Below the pieces are notes generated by a model. The model had not been told where the DNA came from. It saw only the letters and a list, made by a program, of their open reading frames with translations, and searched no databases. Below, piece after piece: positions 11,434 through 22,420 of a stretch of 64,000 bases of DNA. Location: NCBI GenBank assembly GCA_023614405.1, contig CM042686.1, positions 471,480,740 through 471,544,739 on the forward strand. Reading direction: 5' to 3'. A program made the position numbers and the translations under genes. Every line of letters starts with the position of its first letter. The stretch's first letter is position 1. The stretch comes from Avena insularis (taxonomy: Eukaryota > Streptophyta > Magnoliopsida > Poales > Poaceae).

Positions 11434-11451
11434 TGGTGCCCACCATGGGGC
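11434..11451 (+). promoter_or_regulatory. Primer binding site of element B (tRNA-Lys type, decayed)
   Basis: TGGTGCCCACCATGGGGC lies two bases after the LTR. The form in E, TGGCGCCCACCGTGGGGC, is complementary to the 3' end of plant tRNA-Lys(CUU). B differs from it by two changes, both at CpG sites (C to T and G to A), which fits deamination of methylated DNA. Confidence 0.75.
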
Positions 11452-11645
11452 TACCAGCGGCACTAGCTGGAGTGAAGATCCGGAAATGAAGCTTCATCGT
11501 CACCGACGAGCGAATCGTCTCTGGGCTCATTCAGCTCTTCGGAGCGCTGGACTATGTCAACGACAACGACGGTAGCTTTAGCAACCGCCCTCCTCCTCGC
11601 AATGGCCTCTTCATCAGCCTCGGTGCCCACAAGGTCTACGTTGGT

Positions 11646-13463
11646 GTGGACGAGTCCTGTATTCACCCGGTGCACATCGTCGAGGGAGGCGAACCACCTC
11701 TCAATGTGGCTTGTGGCCTGCATATCACTCTCCCTGCTAGCTGCGTTGAGGTCATGATGAACGCACCTAATGCAGGAGCAAGCAAGGACCCGGTAGAAGA
11801 CCCGGAGGCAACACCGAAGGTACCTAGGAAAAGAGGTGCTCCACTAGAGAGGCCGGAGAATGTGTTGCAATAGGCAATAGAGAGCTTAGCTACTCCCATA
11901 GCACCTATCGTAGATCTATCTCAGGCACAGGCCAAGCTAGAGGAGACCCGGCTGAAAATGTTAGCAGGGGCAAAGAGAATAGCAGAGTTACATCATTCAC
12001 TGAACATCAAGTTGCGTGAGTATGCCAAGGCAAACCATATTAGTCCCACCCGTATGGATGGTGTGAAGATTAGGGGTAGAAACCTAACCACTGAGATAGA
12101 CAAAGAATATGTACCTAAACCAGGATATTTGGCTACCCTAGTGATAGCAGGGGTGGCAAGGTATAGCACCCCGGCAAAGAATCTTAGAGCTGCGGATGCG
12201 GCAGCATCCGAGTTAGAGGGCTTGACCGGTGAAGCCTGGGAGAGGCAACATGAAAGAGTTAATCATCTGGTAAGGGTAGCTAACAAGCAGAATGAGGAGT
12301 TACGCAAGGCAAACCCGGTGGTAGCAGGAAGTTCCCGTGTCATTCATTTGGCAGGGGTGCTCTAGCAAAATCAGTTGGGGTGACATCATCCCCTCACATG
12401 GGACCAAGAAGGGAAGAGGTAGTGACCTCAACAAGAAAGAATAAGCAGATGGTCCCATATGACCCGACAAGGACAGGGAAATGAAAAGTAGTACAAGGTG
12501 ATGAGGATCGTCACAGTGCCAGCCGAGGTGAAGCTGAACGAGGTTACCACAACCAAGGCCATGTAGGACAAGAAAATGCTGGGCACGACAATGCCAGACA
12601 GTCATTAGCAGAAATAGTACATACCTCGGCAAGAGCAAAGTGTCGTCCCAACTATGCAATAGCAATATGCTCGTCCTGGTCAAGATAGGTACAATGATGG
12701 TTATTCAGCAATGGTTGATGCCAGGTTTCCTAGACCGGATCACCATGTGATAGGGTCAAGGCTGGGAAGCAGGAACTTGAAGCCAAATGATGAAAGATTG
12801 AATCTCGGCCGACATTATAGGTTGGAAATGATAGAGGGACAAGGTCCTCCGGGTCCAGCATGCTTTGGACCTCGGATCATGAGAGAGCCTCCTGTGCCGA
12901 ATTTTCAGTTGGACAGAGGGACAAAAACGTATAACGGCAGCACCAAGTCAGAAGATTGGTTAATTGACTATGCAACAGTTGTAAACATTGCCACGGCCAA
13001 TTTGAGATGGGTTGTGAGATATGTACCCCAGATGCTGGAAGGGCCACCAAGGGTCTGGTTAAACAATTTGCTGCCAGGAAGAATCAACTGCTAGATAGAT
13101 TTTTAGGAAATGTTCATCAGTAACTTCACAAGCATGTATAAGAGGCCGAATAGGCCACAGGCTCTAGCAATGTGCAAGCAAAGGCCAAACAAGACATGCC
13201 GAGAGTTCTTAACTTGCTGGTGCAATGTGCACAACTCCTGCGAAAGGGTGATCGAGTCTCAAGCTATTGCTTGGTTTGCACAAGGATGCCGATATGCAAG
13301 TATGATGTGGCAAAGGCTACAAAGAGATATGCCAACTATGTTGGCTGAAACAATCAGAATTTCTGACTCGTATGCATTGGGTGATCCGACTCAACCTCGA
13401 CTTGTCTCAAACGAGTCAAATGAAGAATACTACCGCCGATATGGGGCCGGGTCATCCCGGTGA
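11646..13463 (+). pseudogene. Element B gag, stop-ridden
   Basis: A single frame can be followed across 1.8 kb, with stops at 11871, 12363, 13092, about 13105 and 13461 and a very poor stretch at 12366-12710. Order matches E: an N-terminal Pro/Lys-rich region, an Ala/Glu-rich helical region (NLRAADAAASELEGLTGEAW), a Gln/Gly-rich linker, then the gag core with GTKTYNGSTKSEDWLIDYAT (about 12925) and MCKQRPNKTCREFLTCW (about 13180). Where B has stops, E often has CAG, TGG or GAG. The protein would form the particle core. Dead copy. Confidence 0.75.
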
Positions 13464-13960
13464 AATTATTTCCGAGGTAAAAGGGGAGATGAAAGGCTGG
13501 ATTACAGATATGGTTCACAACAAGTTGCAGTAGTGGAGCTAGATCAACCCGGAGCTAGAAATAGCCAGCGACAAAAGAGTGGGGGACAACAGTGGACTCC
13601 GAGAAATGATGGCAAGAAAACTTGGAGAACAGAATAAATAGTGGCAAGAAAATAAGGACATGCCAAGGTATACGTATGAGGCTATGCTAGATCAACCATT
13701 CAAGTTTCACACGCCTAACCCGAGTAACCCGACAAACCATACGACACGACAATGTGAGTGGATGAGGAAGATAGAGCAAAGTAGCATGGGGAATGCTCAG
13801 GCACCTCAGCACGATGCACCTCAGCATGATGCACCTCAGCACGATGCACCTCGGCAACAGCAGCTCAATGGGGAAAATGGGTAGCAAATGATGTTACCAC
13901 CACCCCCGCCGAGTATGAAAATCACGCGGAAGGGATGCAATGCATTAGGTGGAGAACCAG
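13464..13960 (+). pseudogene. Element B gag zinc-finger region, cut by element C
   Basis: After a frameshift, 13660-13884 reads PRYTYEAMLDQPFKFHTPN...HTTRQCEWM. In E the same place has CKFH..H..C, a Tat-type C-H-H-C knuckle; in B the first Cys is Phe, which would abolish it. Three exact or near-exact 15-bp repeats (APQHD) follow at 13801-13845. The frame stops at 13882 and element C interrupts at 13961. It continues at 24519. Confidence 0.65.
13801..13845 (+). repeat. 15-bp tandem repeat in B gag
   Basis: Three copies of GCACCTCAGCACGAT (one C to T difference), encoding Ala-Pro-Gln-His-Asp three times, with a partial fourth. E has no such array at the corresponding place (about 55645), so it arose in B's line after the two copies separated. 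Confidence 0.85.
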
Positions 13961-14451
13961 TGACGAGGGTTTAACTCATCAATGCCCATTGTTATGGACT
14001 TGGGTTTTGGAGAAGGAGGGAGCGCTAGAGACATCTATCAGCTAGCAAACAAGCACACAGGGGACAAAGGATTTACCTAGGTTCAGGCCTCGTAGAGGTC
14101 CCAACTCTTGCTTGTCTGCTCGTGGAATTATTGAGGGAGTCGAAAGTTACAACGGTGCGCAGATGCAATCTGGCGAGGGTTTGTGGAAGCTAGGGTTGCG
14201 TGTGTCCTCCTCGCCGCCCCCTCCTAGCCCTTACACAGATAGGCTAGGTCTCGGGTAGCAGGTCGAGTCGGTTACAAGTTAGGGTTTTCCCCTTTCAAAC
14301 TTTCTATCTTCAGCTTTCTCTTGATCTTCAAGCAATCAAGAGTTCGCAGGTTACTCGAGTCCTTCTACCTGGGCCTTGGCGACACCGTGGGTCTGTACGT
14401 ATTTGGACCGTATATATCAAGCTCGAGTACCTGTAGGGTATACCCATGTCA
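13961..14451 (-). repeat. 3' LTR of element C (491 bp)
   Basis: The last 161 bp (14291-14451) match 24358-24518 at the other end of the element. Read on the minus strand it starts TGACATGGG and ends CCTCGTCA. A purine-rich tract lies just inside (14452-14468). The rest has no partner in the window because the other LTR is truncated. Confidence 0.85.
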
Positions 14452-14468
14452 GTAGCCCCCGAGTGTCC
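14452..14468 (-). promoter_or_regulatory. Polypurine tract of element C
   Basis: On the minus strand the sequence is GGACACTCGGGGGCTAC followed immediately by the LTR start TGACATGGG. Similar CTCGGGGGCTAC words recur further inside the element (see repeat at 15014). Confidence 0.6.
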
Positions 14469-15013
14469 AGTGGAATCGCAGATCCGACTAGGGACTTTTG
14501 AAGCCTTCGAGTGCCTAAATGAGTACATTTCGATTGCTTTTATTCGTGTCATAGGGATTGTTGATATACGTGCCTGATATAACTGAAGTATCGGTATCAG
14601 TTAACCACCTTAGGGTGAAACAACGCAATCTACTCAAATTCGAGTCCTCGGACTCGAATCCGGAAAAGTGCTGGTGTAATTCGACTCAGGCCGCAGAGGT
14701 CTTACAGGAGTCGAATTCCAGTTATATGGATGTGAGCACTCGACGCGTCCGTCAAGGCATGTTCATCGTGCCTGTAGGCACGGATATGTTTCTGGTAGTG
14801 CGCAGTTAAATGCGTTGCCAGGCCTTATTCAGGTCTTACCTTCACGCCATAGGCGCGGCATCCGAATTTTATCATCACAGAGACGATTCGGGTGATCCAG
14901 GAGATGCAGTCTCTTTGTAGGGGAAAATTATGAGGCGGTGTCGCCATGAGTTTCGAGTGTGGATGTTATCAACACACAGTTTTTTGTACAAATAATCATA
15001 GGGTGCGCGACCA

Positions 15014-15400
15014 ACGCTCCCTATGGGAGTAGCCCCCGAGTGCCTGGTTGAGTCGAAGACTCAGGCAGGGACTAAAAAACTTTTGCGACTGCTGTCGTCT
15101 TTTTTGCTTACTTGTTTCAGTCGATGACTCAGGCAGGGACCAAAAACTTTCGCGACTGCTGTCGTCTTTTGCCTGCTTGTTTCGGTCGAGTTTGTTTCCA
15201 GCGCTCCCTATGGGAGTAACCCATGTCCATAATCGAACTGTGATTCAAGTGGTTGGGTTTGCTTTTGTGATTGTCCATGTTCCTGCAACAATAAAAAGAA
15301 AAGTCGTAGGATGCGCGGCCAGCGCTCCCTATGGGAGTAGCCCCCGAGTGCTTGGTGGAGTCGAAGACTCCAGCAAGGACTAAAAATAGTCGAAGTTTTC
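15014..15400. repeat. Repeated PPT-like block inside element C
   Basis: GCTCCCTATGGGAGTA occurs three times (about 15016, 15202, 15324), twice followed by GCCCCCGAGTGC, the complement of the polypurine tract. A second word, beginning with GACTCAGGCAGGGAC and ending in GCGACTGCTGTCGTC, is repeated at about 15057 and 15126. The region between the LTR and the antisense gene (14469-15844) is otherwise without a convincing frame; it may hold the promoter of the antisense gene, but I see no clear TATA box. Confidence 0.6.
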
Positions 15401-15844
15401 CACTGCATAGCCTTGATGATGTCAGTGCTGATGCTTGTATGATCTCAGTTGCCCGCGTGAGCGAGTTTGACGGGACGTGACGAGTGGTGGGTCCTACTTT
15501 CTGACTTTGATTTGACTGGGCGTGCATAATCTTATTTTTAACTGCGCCTCCTCGATTTCCGCGCGTAATGGTAGAAGTGGGGGGATGGTTCGCGCTTCCT
15601 CTTCTCCACGTGTCCAACGCGATGCGTGCCACGCGTCCAATAGGGTTTTTGTCAGCCGTTGGATTGCATCTCCCAGGGGTTAAGTAGTGGTGTTGCGGCG
15701 GTAATTTTCCATCTGCGCTCTTTCTTCCTTGCTGCCATCGCCATTGTTGCTGTTCTTCTGATTTCCTGCGTTCGTCTTCTCCACAGTGCTGGACCACCTT
15801 CGTTCGTTTCAAGCTACTTTATGCGCTCTCATCGCCGCCGCGCA

Positions 15845-18652
15845 ATGGGAAAGAAGAAAGGAGGTGCTGTCGCTGATTCCGCGGCCACCATTGCCGCGAC
15901 GAAGAAGAAAGGTGGATCCGCTGCTGCGGGCACCAGCGCCACCGGCGGGCACCACAGGACCAATGGCGATGGCGCCTCTATCATCAAGGCGCCTTCTTCG
16001 CCAAGATGGAGTGATCTCCGCAGCCGACATTGATGCCCTCCCAGGTGAGACCATTCCTGCTCCTCCCGCTGGTTTTCGAGTGATGTTTCTTGCATTCATC
16101 ATTCGCGGTCTTTCCGTGCCTCTTCACCCCTTTCTTAGGGGTCTTCTTTGTTTCTATGGGCTCCAGCTCCATCAGCTATCCCCAAATTCGATCCTCCACA
16201 TCACTTGTTTTATCACTCTCTGCGAGTGCTGGCTCAGAATCGAGCCACACTTTGGTATTTTCAAGCGTATCTTTAAGTTGAAGTGTCAGTCTGCATCTGG
16301 CTCTTTAGTTTATGACGTAGGTGGTTGCGGAATCCACATCGACCCATCCGCCACCTACTTCGACATCAAGCTTACCAAGTTCGTCCAGGGATGGAGGGAC
16401 AAATGGTCCTATGTTCGCGACCAGAAGGCCAAGGACGAGCACTTTGGACTCGCGCCTTTCGATCCCGTGACTCCCTACAAGAAGATGCGTTCTTGGAAGA
16501 ACGTGATCATGCCTTCCGAACTCGCGGAGACAGATGTGCTATATAAACGCGTCTGCGACCTCGAGAGTCGCATAGGTGCAGAAGAGGGAGGCTACGCCCT
16601 TGTCAAGACTTGGCTGCATCGTCACGTCCAACCTCTCCAGGCCAGGGTCCATCCCATGTTTCAATGGGGTGGCGCTGATGATGCCACTCGCGTGTCTGTT
16701 GATGGCATGTCCGCGAGTGAGGTAGATAAGAGGGTGCGACTGGTCACGAAGTACACCCTCAAGGATGTGCTTCCGAACGAGCCAGTCGTTCCTCCTTTCG
16801 ATGCTTCGAATCCTCCTCCTGAGGTATAGTTGTGCTACGCAGTAGCTTATTTTCGCGATTGTGTTTTCTGTTGCTTACCTGTTATGTTTGCTGATCTTCA
16901 CTGTTTGTATGCAGGATTGCGCGGTGTTGCCTTGTATGCCTCCTCTCCCTGAGGGGATTATTCCTCGTGAAGCTTTGGAAGAGGACGAGTCTAAGTCGAC
17001 TGTCCCTTCTAATGTGGAAGAGGAAGCCCCCGAGTCCGAGAGCCCGGATACTCGCAAGCGTTTGCATAGCGAGGATTCCGACGCGTCGACTCCTTTAACT
17101 CCAGGAGGCGCGGCCGTTGGCGCGGAGTCGCCAATTCCAGCTGTTCCTGTGAGGCCTGTGGCACCGTCTTCTTGCAAGAAGATGCGATTGCCCAAGGAGT
17201 CTTCGTCAGAATTGGCGGCTGCCACGTTTGATCTTGACAACTTTAACTGGTAAGTTTGCTGGGTCATTCATTCTTTTCTGTTTTCTTATTATTGGTTTTT
17301 GCCCTGGAGTTTGCCCTTTTCTCAATGTGGACTTGGTCTTGTAGTCAAGAGGCGTCGTCATCTTCTGGCGACGTCGAGTTTTGTAAGGAATCAGGAGTCG
17401 CGACTTCAAGGGCCAAGGTAGAGGTCGAGCGCGCTCCTTCTCCTCCGGCGGCGGCCCACTCCGGGCACAATTCTTTGAGCTCTCCTCACGTAGGGGAGCA
17501 TCGAGTAGTTGTGCGGATGACGGTTCAGCAAACTTCTTTAGAGTCGCTGGAGGACCATGTTAGTATATCTTTCTTTCTTTTTAAATGTGGTTTTCAACGC
17601 CTTCTGCTGCCCTCCGCTGACTCCTTGTTTTGTGCGACAGCTCCTTGTAAAGGAAGCCGCACAAGTGGCGGAGCAGGTGATGGCGATGGGTCGCCAAAGA
17701 TGCGATCTTCGAGACGCCACCAGCGGGTCGAGTGAGTGCTCTACACTTATTCTTTTCATCTTCTCTCTGTTTTGGTATAATCGACTGATAGCCAATTATT
17801 GACTGTCATGTAGCTGAGCATAACACTTTACTGCGCGATGTCGCCACGTTGGAGAAGACACTAGCTGCAGCTGTGAAGGGGCACGACGAGGCAATCGCGG
17901 CTCGTGATGATGCCCGTAAGCTGAAGAGGATCTCAGCGCCTCCTTTGCGGCCGTGGAGAAGTTGTTCAAGAGCAACGTTTCGCCGCCAAGGCCCTCTCAG
18001 GTACCTTTACTGGTAGATATTTTATTGATGTTCTTCTCTGCATCTGGAGTGCCGGTGGCGTTAGAAGTTTGATCCATGTGTGTATTTTAGTGTAGATGCT
18101 GGCGACTTAAGTTTTGATCCACAAGCCCTTTGTCGCGATAACGCTCTGGCGAGCGCGGTGTCTGCGGTCGAGGATCGTAGCGCCGCTGTCCAAAATATGT
18201 TGTCCAAGGCCAAGGCCACCCTGAGTCGCCTCCAGGAGAGGTTGATGCCGAAGGCGGAGCTGGTCGACAATGTGGAAGAGCTAGTGGAGTCGCTCGCTAG
18301 GGGTGTGCCTGCCACGTACAAGAACTCCCTCCGTGCAGCTGGCGCGACCATGTCGCTTGCCATGGTGCAAGCCCACGGAGTCGAAGTAGATCCTTCTGCA
18401 GTGTCGAAGACGATGCCTGTTGGCGCGGATGGTCAGCAGGTAGTATTCGCTCCTTTTGCGACTGCCTGTGCCAAATATGTCCATTCCTTGATAAATATTG
18501 TTGCCAAGTATTCGGAGGAGATCAATCATGCGAAGAAGGCGGCGAAAGCTTCGTCCTCATGGGCCGGAAGAAAGTCAGTGGCATCTGATACTGCCACGGA
18601 CTTGATGAAGCCCCCGAGGTCATCGAAGTCGAAGAAGCCAGCTGCTTCGTAG
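15845..18652 (+). pseudogene. Antisense multi-exon gene of element C (Transposase_28-like, coiled coil)
   Basis: On the strand opposite to pol. From ATG 15845 (MGKKKGG, Lys/Ala/Gly-rich) it shifts frame near 16010 into FRVMFLAFIIRGLSVPLHPF and FYGLQLHQLSPNSILH (about 16070-16190), the core of the 'putative gypsy type transposon' family PF04195. VQGWRDKWSYVRD follows at about 16385. GT-AG introns can be placed at 16824-16914, 17250-17344, 17559-17640, 17732-17813 and 18001-18090 (82-95 bp each). The first four joins keep the reading frame (phases 0, 2, 0, 1). Exon 5 carries a one-base shift near 17930. The last exon encodes a helical region and a Lys/Ser-rich end, stopping at 18650. Function is unknown. 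The two frameshifts make this copy a pseudogene. Confidence 0.75.
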
Positions 18653-18866
18653 TTAGTTTCTTGTAATAGTTGATGAATTGCCCTTTTGACTGGAGAACAT
18701 GCCTGTTGGCGAGTGTGTCTGTGGATACTTTATGCTGATCCTGAATGTATCTGTTACTTTTGACTTTGGAGTTGGTCGCCTTAGTTGCCTCTGGCTTGAT
18801 TTTTGGTAGGGTACATCAAGTGGTCCTGTGGGGGGAACCCCGGACTCACCATTTCTTTAGGATACA
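18653..18866. other. Spacer between antisense gene and a second coiled-coil fragment
   Basis: Short T-rich stretch with no frame, resembling a 3' untranslated region. It ends in a G-rich patch (GTGGGGGGAACCCCGG at about 18826) that could fold into a small hairpin, just before the next ATG at 18867. Confidence 0.3.
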
Positions 18867-19640
18867 ATGGCGCCATCACGCTCTAGGGTAGAGGAGCTGT
18901 CCTTGCTTTCAGGACTTCATGATCGCGTTAAGCAACTAGAGCGTGAGTTGCCCGTGATCCGCGGTAGCGCGGACGTGTGGAAGTCAAAGGCTGAAAAAGC
19001 CGCCCCCCGCGAGCAATATCTGCTTGGCGAGGTGACGCAGCTGCGACCAGTTTAAGTGTTAGTTTGCTCATCCTCGTCTTTTCCTTTGTAGTTAATCGCA
19101 ATGGTACGTTGTACTCATGTTGTTGATGCTGCTTCATGTAGTTGTTAGCGCATGCTGTCCACAGGAGGAGAGGGATAGGATTGCCATCCGCCTTCATGAT
19201 CTCACCCAGGAGCAACTTCAGGAGAGTGGATACTTCTGGGTAGATCATGATCGTGCAACTACGTTGGCGACCCTGCAAGATCGCGCCTCGCGAGTGCTGC
19301 TCTTTTTGAAGAAGTCGCAGTCGTGTTTGAAGAACATTTATCGGGCGATGTTCCTGCTGGATGATACTCCATCAAGCCTGCTGGTTCTCCTGACCAAATT
19401 TCAAGATATGCCACGGTTCGCGAGTGCGTGAGGCAGCAGTTGGTGGCTGGTGCCAAGGCTGCCCTCTCCATGGTGCGTTTGCACAGGCCTGACGTGGATG
19501 TCGCCGCCATTGCCTCTAGGCCACCGGTGCCACCAGCAGGGTCTTCGTGGAACATGGTGCCGCACTAGCAGGCGGTGGACCATCCAGCCGAGGAGGTCGT
19601 TGACTTCTTTGAGGAACAAACTAATGTTCTTCTGTTGCAA
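18867..19640 (+). pseudogene. Second coiled-coil fragment of the antisense gene type, element C
   Basis: ATG 18867 opens 62 codons (VEELSLLSGLHDRVKQLERE), a leucine-heptad helix. After a gap that looks like an intron (AG near 19140-19164), 19165-19431 reads ERDRIAIRLHDLTQEQLQ and YRAMFLLDDTPSSLLVLL, and in another frame VRECVRQQLVAGAKAALSM to about 19640. It resembles the coiled-coil and C-terminal parts of the gene just upstream, so C seems to hold one and a half copies of it. Alternatively both belong to one much longer gene with a stop at 18650. No function can be assigned. Confidence 0.45.
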
Positions 19641-20084
19641 GGGTAGCCAAATATGTATCCTGCACATAAGTGTACTAGTGTTGTAAAGCTCATATATATT
19701 TGTAGATAATTTACTGTTGAATGTGTACAAATAGCTTTATAAGCGTGGGGTGCGTTGCACTAATGCGAGTCCTTTTCGTTAGCCTGGCCATCTTTGTATC
19801 TCGTTCCCTTGTCAACCTGTCAGGTGCGGTGTAGCGGGGTTGAGTTTGTGTTAAGGGGTTCGATTGATGTGCCAGCTACTCAGGATGTCGTGTTTTTGTT
19901 CAAAGAACATATGTGTATAGGGTGGCGTAGCCCCCGAGTATGAAAATTGACAAAGTAAAGGAGGGCACAGAGTTTCGGGGCACTTAGCTTTTATTTATTC
20001 AAAGAATAGTATGAGGTACAATGTGCGGCTAAGTAGCCTTGGCTGAATAGCCTTATTTGCGATGTAAAAGTAAGGAAAAAACGA
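19641..20084. other. Convergent 3' region between antisense gene and pol of element C
   Basis: About 440 bases with no frame. The plus-strand antisense gene ends to its left and minus-strand pol ends at 20085, so transcripts from both strands would converge here. It includes GTAGCCCCCGAGTATG at about 19927, another copy of the PPT-like word in complement. Confidence 0.45.
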
Positions 20085-21375
20085 CTAAGGGTAGAAGCAT
20101 CGCAGTTGTGCGACGTTCCAAGGGTTGGAGTGTGCGACTCCTGTCTCTAAATCTTGAAGGCGATAGGCGCCACCTGGGATTACTTCTGTAATCACGTACG
20201 GTCCCTCCCAGGGGGATTCGAGCTTGAGATGCCCCTGCTGCTTCAGTCGCAGGACCAGGTCACCTTCGACGAAGGATCTGGGGCGAAGCCTTCTGCTGTG
20301 GTAGTTGCGCAGGTTCTGCTGGTAGATCGTGGATCTTTCTGTGGCGATTTCTCTTGCCTCGTCGAGGAGATCGACGGAGTCTTCGAGTGCAAGAGATGAC
20401 TCGTGTTTGTTGTAAGCGACTACACGCGGCGCCTTGTATCGCACTTCGGTAGTAATCTTCGCCTCCGTGCACCATAAAGAATGGTGTGTAGCCGTGGCGC
20501 TGTTTGGAGTTGTTCGTAAACTCCAGTACGGATTGAGCTCATCCGCCAGCAACCCGCTTGCTTGCTCGAGTGGTCGGCGAGTCGCTTGATGCCGCCGCAG
20601 ACGAGCCCATTTGCCTTTTCCACCCGACTGGTCCGTGGATGCACGATCGAGGCGTGAATCGATGTTGATCCCTGTTTCGCAGAATTCTTGGAACTCCTTG
20701 ATGTGAAGTTCGTCGTTGTCGATGATGATGCCGTGCACGCCAAAGCAATAGACAATGGATTCAAGAACTTGACCGCGTTGCCCTCGATCGCTGGTCATCG
20801 CATGGCCTCGATCCACTTGGTGAACTTGTTGACTGCGACCAAGAGGTAGACGTAGCCTCCTTGCGAGGACCTTGGGAGCTTGCCCACCATATCAAGCCCC
20901 CATTGTGCGAAGGGCCAGGCCAATGGAATGGGCCGTAGTTCTGCGCCTGGTGCGTGTGGCTTGTCCGTGAATCGCTGACAACTGTTGCACTTTTGGACTA
21001 TATCCTTGGCGTCACGCATGGCCGTGGGCCAGTAAAATCCAGCTCGTAGAGCTTTGGCAACGAGGGCGCGACTGCCGACGTGGTGCCCGCAGGTCCCTTC
21101 ATGGATGTCGAGGAGGACTGCTCTTCCATCGGCTAGGGAGACGCATCGTTGTAACACGCCTGTGATGCTGCGTTTATACAGTTCGCCATTGATAACGGCG
21201 AATGCCTTGGAGCGTCGCGCGATGTGTCGTCGCTCTGTCGTCCGGTGGCGCTGCCGAGGAGGTACTTAATGTACGGCTGCGTCCAGGATTTTTCGATCAT
21301 CATGACGCTCATTGGTCCCTCGAGTCCTGTGTCGAGCTCCAAGTCATCGAGTGTCATTGGCTCATTGGGTGGCAT
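20085..21375 (-). pseudogene. Element C integrase
   Basis: Read right to left: linker (21375-21133), then the H-H-C-C zinc finger with GTCGHH..CNSCQRF (about 21100-20970), then WGLDMVGKL with the first catalytic Asp and VNKFTKWIEAMR (to 20795). A frameshift follows. The second Asp block reads IIIDNDELH in place of the usual ITDNGTQF (the Asp itself is kept), and the Glu block, SRVEKANGLV, lies in a third frame (about 20620). The C-terminal part (20480-20085) keeps EGDLVLRLKQQG and SPWEGPYVITEVIPGGAYRL, the GPY/F-type module. Catalytic residues survive, but at least two frameshifts block the protein. Confidence 0.85.
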
Positions 21376-21592
21376 AGCCCCCCGAGTCCGTTGTTGCGCT
21401 TGTTTTCTTCTCTGCGGCCTTTGGCTTGATGGAGCGTTCGCATATGCGCTCGAGAAATACCCCAGGTGGTATGGGTGCGCAGGTGGAGCCTATGTTGGCG
21501 AAAAGGCCCGCCTCCTCATTGCTTCGCGACCTATGTGTCGCTCGCAACCATCAAAGTCTCCTTCAAGTGTGTCGAGAGGTCGCGGTATGCGA

Positions 21593-22420
21593 TCATATTG
21601 TCGTTTTGCGCCGCACTTCGTGCATTGTTTGGTTGACGACCAGCTTGGAGTCGCCATATATGATTAGCCTCTTTGCGCCGCAGGCTTTTGCCGTCCTCAT
21701 CCCGTGCAACAGGGCCTCGTATTCAGCCTCGTTGTTTGAGGCTGTGAACTGCATTCGCAGGATGTATTTCAGCTTGTCCCCTTGAGGTGATGTCAGTATG
21801 ACACCTGCTCCTGCTCCATCTTTCCTCTTGGACCCATCGAAGTGCATTGTCCAAAGGTAGGACATATCTGGCTTGTCCGGGAGTTGGTTTTCCATCCAAT
21901 GCACAAGGAAGTCAGGGAGAACTTGCGACTTGATTGCATCACGCTTTTCGTATGTGATGTCTCGTGGAGACAGTTCGATCCCCCAAAGCGCGACTCGCCG
22001 CGTGGCGTTGGGGTTATTGAGGATATGTCCCAATGGGGCGTCGTTGACTACCACGATTGGGTGTTCCTGGAAGTAATGGCGCAGTCGCCGGGCGGTCATA
22101 AAGACGTCGTACGCCAGTTTCTGGTAGTGCAGTTACCGCTATTTTGTTGGCGTGAGGACCTCGCTAAGGTAGTATACCGGGCGTTGTACACCGTGGACCT
22201 TGTTTTCCTCGGCCCGCTCGATGACGAGCACTGTGCTAACCACTTGGTTGGTAGCGGAGATGTACAGCAGCAGTGGTTCCCTTTCTCGTGGAGTCACCAA
22301 TACTGGCGAGGTGGATAGCAGGCGCTTGAGGTCTTCGAATGCTTCTTGCGCTTCATTGGTCCACTCGAATTTGTCAGCTTTGCGGAGGAGCTGATAGAAG
22401 GGCAGTGCCTTTTCTCCCAT
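21593..22420 (-). pseudogene. Element C RNase H and second (archaeal-type) RNase H
   Basis: First part (22420-22139): FEWTNEAQEAFEDLKRLL and LLLYISATNQVVSTVLV, the RT-linked RNase H. A frameshift leads to RRLRHYFQEHPIVVV (22090). Second part (about 21860-21640): MHFDGSKRKDGAGAGV, ASNNEAEYEALLHGM and IIYGDSKLVV, an archaeal-type RNase H with Asp, Glu and Asp in the expected places. A second RNase H is known for the Tat lineage, and this supports the classification. The frame closes at 21593, slightly early compared with E. Confidence 0.85.

Noticed and set aside
13687..13887. Minus-strand frame with repeated Cys-Ile-Val-Leu-Arg that resembles a small membrane peptide
   Set aside because: It is the complement of the 15-bp gag repeat and has no other support.
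15129..15812. 227-codon minus-strand frame in element C
   Set aside because: It covers the PPT-like repeats and leader of the antisense gene, has no domain, and lies downstream of the pol end; probably chance in a repeated GC-rich region.
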